Assembly: GCA_030015575.1 (NCBI GenBank)
Contig: CM057339.1
Coordinates: 778,612,809-778,676,808 of the forward strand
Source of the DNA: Agapanthus africanus
Lineage: Eukaryota; Streptophyta; Magnoliopsida; Asparagales; Amaryllidaceae
DNA length: 64,000 nucleotides
Direction of reading: 5' to 3'
The notes beneath the pieces were generated by a model. That model ran no database searches, was not told where the DNA came from, and worked only from the letters and a program-made list of their open reading frames with translations. Shown here piece by piece: positions 33,120-43,429 of the stretch. The stretch's first letter is position 1. Every line of letters starts with the position of its first letter. Made by a program: the position numbers and the translations under genes.

Positions 33120-34848
33120 ATATTTGGATGTATTCCTAAGTTGAGTGATGCTGATCGGACTCTCTCCATTTAGTTGACATGCACTGGACATAGCTGCATG
33201 ATTTGAATCTGGTTCCAATTAAATCAGTGCCTCTGTTTCTATATTGGATATAGAATAGTTCATATCTTAACAATGTTAAAGTACGGGGAGTTGTCTTGCT
33301 TATGCTTAAAACCAGATTCTGGATAACTCAAGGCGCATTTCTGTAATGGCAGTTTGTGGCTTGACCCGGGCTATGACGAGGGTTGACTTTCTACCATCTG
33401 GAAGATCAATAGTGATATTGTTCTTGACTCGCCACAGTTTTAGTAAAATGGACTTTTTCAGAAAACAGTAGTGGGAGTATGGTAGAACTGGAAGTGATTC
33501 CAGAACCGCAAAAATTTAATAGGACCTAAAGATTCAATCTGGATTGACATTCCATTAGCCACTCCACAGATATGGTGGGTAATCTCAGGCACTCGAGAGG
33601 TACTTCGGTATACTCAAGGACGGTGACAGGGAGGTTCTTGTTTACCCAGACTTGACACTACTGTTGTTCCAGACTATGAGACTCGGCAGGAGGATGAATA
33701 TAGCGTCGTTCTAAACTAGCTTTAGAAGTGTACGTGTATATGACTCTGCCAGAGGGTTGTCGTAGTCAGTGGGAGCAGCGGAAGCATAGTGGACAAGTAG
33801 CTTATGTCTATGGAATGAAGCAGATATAGCGGAGAAAGATCATATATTTTTGATATGACAGCCATGGACTTTGACTTCATCAGAATAGGAGATGGATCTG
33901 TTAAGAAGGTAGTAGTGTGTGATGTCCTGGTATTTGGAAGACATACACAGAGTAGGAAGTGAAATTCCTATACTATGTCGATTATACTTTGGTTGTCACA
34001 CGGTGGTTTCTCCACATAGGATATGAATATTATATCAGACATTCTGGTTACCAGATCTATGGTTTTAGATCTAAATTTGGGTAGTTTCCCAATATGGGTA
34101 CTTAGACAGCATTCTAAAGGTGTTTTAGAATGGACGAATCCTGGCACGGTAGTATACCTGCAGGTGATGGAGTCACCCTCTCTAAAGGTGTCTTATAGAC
34201 TAAAGGGGAGAGAGATGTGCATGATTGACATATCACTTGCTTAGGCAATTGAGTCAATCATGAGATGTCATGTACCACACCAGATGTTGTTTTTGCACTA
34301 GATACAATAAGTTGATATTAATCCTATCTTGGAGAAACATTCGAAAGCAGTTTTAGAACATAAGTGGATGTTCTAGGGATATGATAACGACAGCCTCCTT
34401 CGGGAGACGGTTATCATTCCAGGCTTCCAAGGTGACCTAGATGACAGAGTGACTGTCAGAGTTATAGTTTTCCTCTGACGAGGGGCAATAGTTTGACAGG
34501 TGGTCCAAGCGGACACTGAGGGAGGCATGCGCAGGATACTGATTAAGTTCAGTTGACGATACAGTTAAAGAAGTTTGGATTTGGAGTTCATTTATGAACT
34601 AGGTCCTATCAGATATCCAGACATATTCTAAGACAGATATTGCTCATTTTGGGAGATGGCTTTCTCCGCGAACTTGAGATTAAGAGAGACATAGAAAGAA
34701 ACATCAGGGCGGATCCACTCACTGAGGCTATTCCTCGAATGCAATAGTTTCGCAAACGGGCTTTGTGAGACTGATCAGTAGAGGAGTTGGATGTTCGGTA
34801 TCACACGGGCTGTGAGTATAAGTCATCGCAATAATTAGCCTTGAGTGC
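33120..34848 (+). pseudogene. E1 pol relic (Ty1/copia), heavily decayed
   Basis: Short stretches in shifting frames match the E2 pol in colinear order: LNLVPIKSVP (integrase end, about 33205), ERYFGILKDGDRE (linker before RT, about 33590), SCTTPDVVFALD (late RT, about 34270) and RADPLTEAIPRM (RNase H end, about 34710). Many stops, frameshifts and a deletion across the RT core leave no functional protein. Decay is far greater than the difference between E1's own LTRs, so E1 was probably mobilised by another element's proteins. Confidence 0.75.
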
Positions 34849-34859
34849 AAGTGGGAGAT
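34849..34859 (+). other. E1 polypurine tract
   Basis: AAGTGGGAGAT lies immediately before the 3' LTR, identical to that of E2. A usable priming site on an element without proteins fits trans-mobilisation. Confidence 0.88.
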
Positions 34860-36900
34860 TGTTGGATATAGTGCCCTCAAAGTCAATTATTGAATCGCAG
34901 GCACATGATTGCAATGATTGAGGGAGGACCTATGCCGGTAGGACAGTCTTACTCAAGATGATAGTATGCTATCCGGTTTATCTTTATCATCGTGTACAGC
35001 TTTAGGTGAACTTACAGATCACTATTACACATTGATAGAGCCCTTAGGATTTTTTCTTGACGGCCAGCAGTATGATGGCGACCATATACGTGGGAGCTGG
35101 GGTCTATAAGCACATCCTTAAAAGGTCCCTAGTCGAGGGAGTTTCGAGACAGGGCATCGATACTCCAGAGTAGACTAGTGTATACGAATCGAGACCCCGA
35201 TGAGGGGCGGTGGCTGGTCTCACAAGGCATTGGTGTCAGTTGGTTCACCTAAGACGTATACATGTGCTCATTGGGTTATGAGTACACCGGACAGGACTCG
35301 CCGGGAACCTGCTAGTTGGTTTTATACCTAGCATCAGATAGCAGTTTCCTGGTGACATGTGTACAGGTTAGTTCATCAACTTGAGATCGTCATTTGTCTC
35401 GTGTGAGTTCCCACTGTGCTTTCATTACTACCCTATCACGGCTCAAAGGAGTCATGCAAACAGGTTTTAGTTGGGTACAGTCCCGAGCCACATGGAGGCA
35501 GTGAGCGGATCGGCAGGGGTTTCGTCTCTCCCGGTATAGGGGGTGAGATCGCGCTGTGTCTAGGAGAGCCATTACACGAAGTCCTTGGCCAAGGCAGGAG
35601 ATTTACTGGTAGGTATTTCCAGTGGTATCTCAGGGTGTTCTGGGCTACACTCCGACACGACTTGTACCGTTTTTGGGGGTCTGACTTTTACCAACCCCCT
35701 AGGCCCGACATGCGATACTCATAGACAAACGGACCAGACTGTACGGATATTGTCACTGACAGGCTAAGTAGGGTGTCAGGATGAGTTCGCTCATCGACCT
35801 CCTATTTGGTCAATACCTGGTGGCCCGTTACGTACAGCTAGTACCACTGACGTGCTAGTGGTTAAATCCACAGCCAGTGTATTAACGAGTCTTTAGAGTC
35901 CCCCACAGACAGTTTCTCAAGTTTCGGGCGAAACGTTGTAGAGGCCGTATGGTATTATGGCAGGGTTCGATCATATACATGCAGTCGTGCACCGATCATG
36001 ATCGGACGGATCATACTAGTGGGCTTTGGTTTAAGCTGGATTCTAGTATTAGATTTGTTGGATTACTTTAGTCTCATCGCATCCGCATTCAGTCAGAATG
36101 CGGATGCAGGTATGTATATATAGGTGAGGGGTATCCTTGTGATCCGTCACGAGTTTACTTTAGATATTGCCATATCTTTTTATTGTTGTAAACATTTGGA
36201 TTAATGTTTACAAATGGAAATAATGAGCTCAAAGTCATGATTAGGAGCATTAATTGTGACACATGCACAAGTGATGACTCATGGTCTCTTTCTTTGTGCA
36301 TATGTCACATTATTGATTGATTTATGTGTTGAAATGATAAGAAGAGAGAGAGAGAGAGGGCAGCCAAGGGGTAAGGGTTTGCTATTGTGTTTATCATTCT
36401 ATCTCACTCTCATTTTATCATTGCAACAAGAAAGAAAAAGAAAGCTCTTCTTCCTCCTCTTTCTTCTTGAGCTCACTATCTCCATTAATGGCATCATCTT
36501 CAACCTCCATCCATGCACTCTCATGCGTTGAGAATCAATGGATGCTTGAGACAAAGTGATCACACACATTCTCTACATCACCTTGGACATGTCGGCTAGC
36601 AAACTTCGTGTCCGAGTTGCTTCGGACGAAGCGGGAGCCCGTAAAAGGACTCATTGATGTGGTGCCCTTTCCGACGAGAAGACCGGAGATGCCGTGAGGA
36701 GCTTGGGATGGTGGCCAAAGATCGAAGGATACGGATCGATCGGTATAGCCTTTCTAACCCTTCTCTAGTTTGCTAGTTATAGGTTAATGGTTCGATCCGG
36801 GTGAAAGTATACGATAGCGCCAGTTTCAAGTTTAAGAAAAAGTTTTCGTTTCCGCATTTTGGCCCCGGATAGACGGCCGGGGCGCTACCTTAGACTTACA
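34860..36900 (+). repeat. E1 3' LTR (2041 bp)
   Basis: Begins TGTTGGATATAG and ends TTAGACTTACA. It is followed by the ATATA target copy (36901-36905). Confidence 0.95.
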
Positions 36901-38402
36901 ATATATTGTGTTGTGAATGTGCGATCGGTACAATCAGGGTCTAGGCTTGGTGGATATATCGTTTGGCGTTCCTAGCTAAGCTTGTGCCGATATCGTACGC
37001 GTTTTGTACACTAATTGCACAATGTGTATATCTTGTAGACGTTATCCTTGCGTTTCGTTGTCTTTGTGTCGGCGCAGGATATTTAGTCTTATGTCTTGTG
37101 TTTGTGAAATTTTAAGATCGCGAGCAGGGACTTCGGACGCTGCGAAGAAACGGAAGCAGGTGGTCGGATTTACTTAGCTCGAGATCATCGGTGAGTAGCT
37201 TTAACATCTACAGAGGAATCGTCCGCATGGCGTTATACGTCTGGGCTAGATTCAATGACATGATTATTAGTTATAAGTATATGTACATAGAGATTATGCA
37301 TGAACTTCATTGCATATTATCACTTGTTGTGCCTGGACTTGTACCTATTAGACATTGCATTATTATTGACGGTTAATGTCGCACGAGCACTAATTGTATG
37401 CTACACTCACACCGTCGGTAATTTACCATGACACGCACAACCCCTATACATACGTGATATTGTATTGGTTAGGGACATTGAGACGCAGATTCTTATTCCA
37501 TTGTGCATATGAGATATAGCTAACACATATACATACGTGATATTGTATTGGTTAGAAACATTGAGACGTAGATTCTTATTCCATTGTGCTTATGAGATAT
37601 AGCTAACACATATACATACGTGATATTGTATTGGTTAGGGACATTGAGACGTAGATTCTTATTCCATTGTGCATATGAGATATAGCTAACACATATACGT
37701 ACGTGATATTGTATTGGTTATGGACAATTGAGAAATTGATTCTTATTCCTTTGCGCATATGAAAGGTAGTATACTTGCATACCTACATGCTTACACATAT
37801 GCCTTGCTATGCCTACATGCTTACACATATACCTATATGGTATTGCATCATTATTGATAGGTATATACCCATATCTTGCAATAGCTACATGTACATTATG
37901 CATACATACTTATATGTACACCATATATCTTTCTATAGCTACATATTCACCTTTATATGATGTTGCATTTGACTTTGGAGAAATTTGGAAACCGCGTGAT
38001 ATATTAAATAGCTTGATGCATTTAAATAGCGGTTTTTCCCTGATATGCTCATATTACTGTTTTATGTTGCATATATTATATTTCATGGATTTAAGCATCT
38101 GAGATATGGATTTCATATGATATTTTCTGGATTTGAGGACCGTGGTATTTCATGAAATTATGCATTGTTTGAAAAACCCGGTTTCTCTTGATATGATATT
38201 TTGATGCGTCCACCATGAGATTTCTCAGTTCTGAGACTTGTGTTAGAAACCCGATGCGAGAAGTGGACGAGGCCATATACGGGTACATAGTGAGGCCCGG
38301 AGGTACCCCGGGGCAAGAAGACTCGTATTGTAGGCGGTGAGCCCGAGGCAGGGGAGTACTATCTTACCGGTGATATTATTTGGTTTCGGCGGATATCTGG
38401 GG
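36901..38402 (+). repeat. Chromovirus 5' LTR, part 2
   Basis: Resumes the LTR after E1 and corresponds to about 54708-56212 of the 3' LTR. It contains four copies of an 83-bp tandem repeat (about 37445-37780, 'TATACATACGTGATATTG'). It ends at the TGGGG target (38398-38402) of E3. The short ORFs are not conserved. Confidence 0.93.
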
Positions 38403-38718
38403 TGTTGGGGTCAAAATTTGCACCCCCGGTTGACCGAGTCAAAGTCAAGGTCTACCCCAAGCCAGGTGGGCCCAAACCCAGGTCAAGCGGGCCCATGTTC
38501 AAGTCGAGCCCACGGCCAGCCTCCTCCATACCAAAATATAGATCATGTAATAAATAATTTTTATGTAATTTTTTATGCATGAATGTATGCAAAATGGGCA
38601 TAAAGCCAAATTTTTGTAAAGCTCATGGCTTATGTACAAAAAGAAATGGCACATGAGCCATGGGATGGGCAAATGCCATTTTGTAAAGCCCAAGGGGCTA
38701 TATGTAAATATGTAAGCC

Positions 38719-38726
38719 TATATAAG
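38719..38726 (+). promoter_or_regulatory. TATA box of E3 5' LTR
   Basis: TATATAAG lies within 'GCCTATATAAGACAAC', about 315 bp into the LTR. The 3' LTR carries the same box at 46465-46472. Good fit to an LTR promoter. Confidence 0.65.
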
Positions 38727-39021
38727 ACAACATGATGATGAATAAAGTAATAAGACCTTTTCATTCCCTCAAAAAACTAGGGTTTGTGCCTCCACTCTCT
38801 CTTTTTCAAGTTCTTTCTCTACCTTTTCATTTTCCAAATAAATCAAGAGCTTAGCTCTCTTTTTTTTTAAAACTAAACAAAGTTTTACCATAAATCCACC
38901 TCCCAAGACTCCGTCAAGAGAGAAAAAAGGGTCTCTTTTTTTATCATCCAAGATCTAGATCTTGGAGTTTCAAGAGAACACATTTTGGATTTCTTCTCAA
39001 AGGAGAAAGGAGAAAATCTTT

Positions 39022-39422
39022 TGGAGTTCAACTCCACAAATAAAATTCTTTTGGAGTTCAACTTCACCACCAGGAAAATTATTTTGGAGTTTAACTCCAC
39101 TACAAAAATTCTTTTGGAGTTTAACTCCACAGTAAAATTCTTTTTTTTTGAGTTTAACTCCATATTAAATCTTTTTAGGAGTTTAACTCCATATAAAATT
39201 CTTTCAGAGTTCAACTCCACTTTTAAAAAATCTTTTGGAGTTCAACTCCACAAATAAAATTCCTTTGGAGTTCAACTCCACAAATAAAATTCTTTTGGAG
39301 TTTAACTCCAGTACAGAAATTCTTTTGGAGTTTAACTCCATAAAAAAATACTTTTTTTGGGGAGTCTAACTCCACATTATATTTTTTTAGCCATATAAAA
39401 TTCTTTTGGAGTTGAACTCCAC
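39022..39422. repeat. GGAGTT-AACTCC hairpin array in E3 LTR
   Basis: About 14 units of roughly 25-35 bp, each with the 13-nt palindrome GGAGTTYAACTCC separated by 'aaataaaattctttt' spacers. The matching array in the 3' LTR is at 46769-47168. The AT-rich spacers vary more than the palindromes. Confidence 0.92.
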
Positions 39423-39484
39423 GTTAAAAAAAAAAATAAATAAAATAAAGTAAAAATAAAATAAAAATCTGGAGCTCTTTTTGC

Positions 39485-39800
39485 CCCCAGCATGTGAGGG
39501 GTCGCATGCTAGCATGTGACCCCCCCCTCACATGCTAGGGGTCACATCCTAGCATGTGACTCCCCCTTAGCATGTGAGGGGTCACATGCTAGCATGCGAC
39601 CCTCCATGTCAAATGCTAGCATGTGACCCCCCTTACATTAGTGGTCACATGCTAACATGTGACCCTCCATGTCACATGCAAGCATGCGACCCCTCCCTCC
39701 CTTACATAAGGGGTCACATGCTACATGTGACCCTCCATGTCACATCCTAGCATTTGACTCCCCTCATATGAGGGGTCACATGCTCACATGTGACCCCATT
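39485..39800. repeat. CATGCTAGCATG palindrome array in E3 LTR
   Basis: Units of 'ggggtcacatgctagcatgt'-type sequence form long palindromes. The cleanest copy in the 3' LTR is a 24-bp perfect palindrome at 47285-47308. The 5' array has more units than the 3' array (47235-47440), which accounts for part of the LTR length difference. Confidence 0.9.
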
Positions 39801-40092
39801 TTTTTAAAAAAAAATTCTCTTTTCTTCTTTTCTTCTTTCTTCCTTCTTCTTTTTATTTAAAATAAATATTAAATAAATAAAAATAAATTATAAATAATAT
39901 TTAAAAATTAAAAAAAACATAATTATTTTCTTTTCTTCTTTCTTTTCTTTATTTAATCCCTTTTTTTATTTAAAAAAATATTAAATAAATAAAAATAAAT
40001 TATAAATAATATTTTAAAATTAAAAAAATAATAATAAATTTTAAAAAAATTCTCTAATATTTATTTACTTATTTATTTTTGTTTTTATATAT

Positions 40093-40093
40093 A

Positions 40094-40148
<55 letters not shown>
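40093..40148. repeat. (TA)n microsatellite
   Basis: Uninterrupted TA dinucleotides in the E3 5' LTR. The counterpart in the 3' LTR is at about 47733-47788. Confidence 0.95.
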
Positions 40149-40150
<2 letters not shown>

Positions 40151-40416
40151 ACAAGTGGAACAAAACAATAAAAATACATACACACCAACGCATTGCATAT
40201 TGAGTTCGCATGACCAGTTTAACCCGTCAATCGGAGGTTCTTTCGCTCCAAATGCGAGGGGTAATTAACGGCAGCTTAGTCCGCGGCTACTGGAGATTTG
40301 GATCCCCATAATCAATAAACCCCAGCCTACCCTAGGCAGGGGGAATCTGTAATATGCCTGACAAGCGCGCGCGTATTCCCATCTCAATGGGGTGACGAAA
40401 AACACCCTACAGATTC

Positions 40417-40435
40417 TGGCATGCCCGGTGGGACC
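40417..40435 (+). other. E3 primer-binding-site-like motif
   Basis: TGGCATGCCCGGTGGGACC lies five bases after the LTR end. T1 shares the motif at the same position (7706-7724, minus). The tRNA is not identified. Confidence 0.78.
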
Positions 40436-40704
40436 TATCTCTCCTCCCATATTTCGTGTTAAGCGTTCATGCAAACTAAATCAATATACATATCGATTGC
40501 CTGTACTGAAATCATGTTTTTTTTTTTGCAGAGGGGGTTAACAATTTTCAATTGCCATCTTCGAACGCAAGTCGGTATTTGAACGACTTTCCTTGGCCCC
40601 AGTTGGGGGCAAGTCCATCAACACCGACAAAGTAATAAGGCATTTCGGGCAAGCTCCAGCGGTGCCCCTGACAACTGCTCAATCTGGTATCTTCTCCAAG
40701 CTTC

Positions 40705-40801
40705 TGATCCAGAGGACCACCACGTTGTTAAACTGGGAATGATCGACCACCACGTCATTAAACTGGGAATAATCGACCTCTAAGTCGTTAAACTGGGAAT
40801 G

Positions 40802-40852
<51 letters not shown>
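40705..40852. repeat. Short tandem repeat and (TA)n run in E3
   Basis: Three imperfect units of about 33 bp with 'GTTAAACTGGGAATGATCGACC', then a pure TA run (about 40804-40852). Non-coding. Confidence 0.88.
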
Positions 40853-40856
<4 letters not shown>

Positions 40857-40879
40857 AAAAAAATGTGTAAATAAAAGAA

Positions 40880-41250
40880 AAATAAAGAAAAGCCGAAATG
40901 ATGGGGCAACTCGCAATAAAAATCAGCGAGTAAAAATAAAAATGAAAATAAAGCCGAAATGATGGGGCAACTCGCAATAAAAATCAGCGAGTAAAAATAA
41001 AAATGAAAATAAAGCCGAAATGATAGGGCAATCACGACCTTCGCGATAAGAAAAGCTGAAATGATAGAGCAATTGCGGTAAACAAAAAAAACAAAAACAA
41101 AAACAAAACGAAATAAAAAAAACGGCGAATGATGAGTCGCTCCTGGTACCATATTCCGGTACAGCGATGCAGACGCCAACCAAAATCCAATTTTCCAAAA
41201 TTCTTCCAGCCTTACGGCTAGTCCCCAAATTGACTACCGTATATAATCCA
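40880..41250. repeat. 'GCCGAAATGATGGGGCAACTCGC' repeat block of E3
   Basis: Three to four copies separated by CTCGC...GCGAG hairpins, then a 'gcgaatgatgagtcgctcctgg' module and a 'TATATAATCCACGGGC' box (about 41239). Same family as 2583-3130 (inverted) and 14700-15200. The ORFs (for example at 40679) are repeat read-through. Confidence 0.85.
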
Positions 41251-41344
41251 CGGGCTCAAATAATTCTTATCATACCCATGCCCCACCGTAATCACCAGTT
41301 ACACGGCTGGTCATCGCCTTTGGAATTATGCTCCATTAAGAAGA

Positions 41345-41575
41345 CCCACTCATGTGTCCTCACGATACATGAGGAGAACAAACCTTTGTGACATCCTTAC
41401 GACTCATGAAAGAAAAACACACTTAGGAGTCCCCACGAATCCTAAGGAGAAAATACACCTGCGAGATCCTTACGAATCGCAGGGAGAAAATGCTTTTATG
41501 GGACCCTCACGGCCCATAAAATTGAAAAGTCTTAGGTGGTAGGGATCTAAACCTGTCTCCTAAGCCATCGCTCCC
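41345..41575. repeat. Stem-loop cassette E (in E3)
   Basis: Modules include CTTAGGAGTC/GAATCCTAAG (about 41430, one mismatch), CCTGCGAG/ATCGCAGG (41458-41483) and TTTTATGGG/CCCATAAAA (41494-41521, perfect 9-bp). Relative to cassette A, the last stem has two base pairs changed on both arms (C:G to T:A and A:T to G:C). Confidence 0.88.
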
Positions 41576-41585
41576 CATCTCCTAA

Positions 41586-42040
41586 GTGGCGAATGATGAG
41601 TCGCTTCTGGTACCATATTCCAGTGCAGCGATGCAGACGCCGTCCAAAACTCAAATTCCTAGTGGCGAATGATGAGTCACTCCTGGTACCATATTCCGGT
41701 GCAGCGATGCAGACGCCGTCCAAAACTCAAATTCCTAATGGCGAATGATGAGTCTCTCCTGGTACCATATTCCAGTGCAGCGATGCAGACACCAACCAAA
41801 TTCCAAATCGCATACCCCAATGGCGAATGATGAGTCGCTCCTGGTACCATATTCCAGTGCAGCGATGCAGACGTCGTCCAAAACTCAAATTCCTAATGGC
41901 GAATGATGAGTCTACCATATTCCAGTGCAGCGATGCAGACGCCAACAAAATTCCAAATCCCATACCCCAACGGCGAATGATGAGTTGCTCCTGGTACCAT
42001 ATTCCAGTGCAGCGATGCAGACGCCAACAAAGTCCCGAAA
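41586..42040. repeat. About 76-bp tandem repeat 'gcgaatgatgagtcgctcctgg'
   Basis: Six units, one shortened, contain 'TACCATATTCCAGTGCAGCG' and 'atgcagacgcc'. Isolated relatives occur at 14700-14870, at 42555-42790 and, inverted, at 2970-3120. Each has a GCGA...TCGC mini-hairpin. The ORFs at 41727 and 41827 come from the repeat. Confidence 0.9.
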
Positions 42041-42309
42041 TGTTTCCGGCCCTACGGTCTGGATCATGCATCCTGCAAAACCGTATACAATCCACAGGCG
42101 TAAAACAGTCCCAATCTCTCCCGAGTCCTACCGGTGAGACCACATTCAAAGTCCCACCAAAAATAATAAAATAAAATAAAAAAAAGGTATGTCCACAAGC
42201 AAAATGGGCACGAATGAAAACCCGGAAGGGATCCGTGAGTAAAAACAGCAGGACAGCCGGCGAGTTTGTGAAAACCCGAAAGGGCGCAAACTCGTGAAAA
42301 AGAGATGAA

Positions 42310-42535
42310 ATGCACTCACAAAGTCCTCTCGACTTTGTGAGGAGAAAATTCCCGTGTGAGATCCTTACGACTCATAAAGGAACAACACACTTAGGAGTCC
42401 CCACGACTCCTAAGGAGAAAATACACCTACGGGATCCTTACGACCCGTAGGGAGAAAATGCTTTGTGAGACCCTTACGGCTCACAAAAACTGAAAAGTCT
42501 TAGGTGATAGAGACCTAAAACCTATCTCCTAAGCC
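42310..42535. repeat. Stem-loop cassette F (in E3)
   Basis: Perfect stems: CTTAGGAGTC/GACTCCTAAG (42390-42414), and CCTACGGG/CCCGTAGG (42426-42451). CTTTGTGAG/CTCACAAAA (42461-42488) has one terminal mismatch. Compared with cassette A each stem differs by compensatory changes on both arms. It is preceded by the 'gaaaacccgaaagggcg' block (42210-42300), as in T2. Confidence 0.9.
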
Positions 42536-42816
42536 ATCGTTTCCTAATAAGCAAACACAAATGATGATTCGCTCCTGGTACCATATTACAGTGTAGCGAT
42601 GCTGATGCCAAACAAAAAAAATCAGTTCCCAAGTCCTCCCGGGGCAAATGATGAGTTGCTCCTGACATTATTCCAGTGCAGCAATGCAGATGCCAAACCA
42701 AAACCAATCCCAAAATCCTCTCAAAGGCAAATGATGATTCGCTTCTGGTACTATATTCCAGTATAGCGATACTGATGTCAACCGAAATAAAATCAAACCA
42801 ACAACCTCTACGGCGG

Positions 42817-43360
42817 AATCATGCTCCGTCCCAGAATTTACCCCGCGTCGAAATTAAGCTTCACCTCGGTGTATCTGCCTTCCCTGTCTAAATTATGCTT
42901 CGTCTCGGAATCAAGTCTGCCAACAAGCTCTGTGCCGGAATCATGCTCCGTTTCAGAGTGTACCCCGCGTCGAAATCAAGTTTCGCCTCGGTGTATCTAC
43001 CTTCTCTGTCGGAATTATGGTTCGGCTCGGAATCAACCAGCGTCCTCCTCGTCGGAATTAAGCTCTGCCTCGGAATCAAGTCAATCAACGTGCTCTGCGT
43101 CGGAATCATACTTCGTCTCAGAGTGTACCCCGTGTCGAAATCATGCTTCGCCTCGGTGTATCTGCCTTCCCTGTCGAAATTATGCTTCGTCTCCGAATCA
43201 AGTCAGCCAACAAGCTCTGCACCGGAATCATGCTCCATCTCAGAATGTATCCCGTGTCGAAATCAATGTTTCGCCTCGGAATATATGTCTTCCTTGTCGA
43301 AATTATGCTTCGCCTGGGAATCAACCTCTACATCGAAATTATGCTTCGGTCAGAATGTAT
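42817..43360. repeat. About 122-bp tandem repeat 'GGAATCATGCTCCGTCTC'
   Basis: Units begin at about 42817, 42939, 43104 and 43225 and include 'cctcggtgtatctgccttcc'. The third interval is longer through an extra sub-unit of about 43 bp. It shares the 'GGAATCATGCTCCG' word with the satellite at 44749-46060. The ORFs here are by-products of the repeat. Confidence 0.88.
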
Positions 43361-43429
43361 GCCGCTTGTTCATACCATAATATTGCATTATTATATTCCC
43401 CATTCTTATTCATTTTATAAATAAACAGG

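Larger units (their letters stand above)
16854..36900 (+). mobile_element. E1: Ty1/copia element inside the chromovirus 5' LTR
   Basis: LTRs begin TGTTGGATATAG and end GACTTACA, flanked by a perfect ATATA duplication (16849-16853 and 36901-36905). Joining the flanks rebuilds the sequence seen in the intact 3' LTR near 54702-54720. After removal of nested E2, E1 is about 9.9 kb. The primer site is TGGTATCAGAGC. Coding capacity is reduced to a heavily decayed pol relic (33120-34830). Confidence 0.95.
38403..40411 (+). repeat. E3 5' LTR (2009 bp)
   Basis: TG...CA LTR with a TATA box at 38719. Downstream come a GGAGTT/AACTCC hairpin array (39022-39422), a CATGTGACC palindrome array (39485-39800), AT-rich filler and a (TA)n run (40093-40148). 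The end is followed by the primer site at 40417. It differs in length from the 3' LTR through repeat-number changes. Confidence 0.93.

Noticed and set aside
38735-38746. AATAAA soon after the E3 TATA box as a polyadenylation signal
   Set aside because: It lies about 20 bp downstream of the TATA box, too close to act on transcripts starting there.
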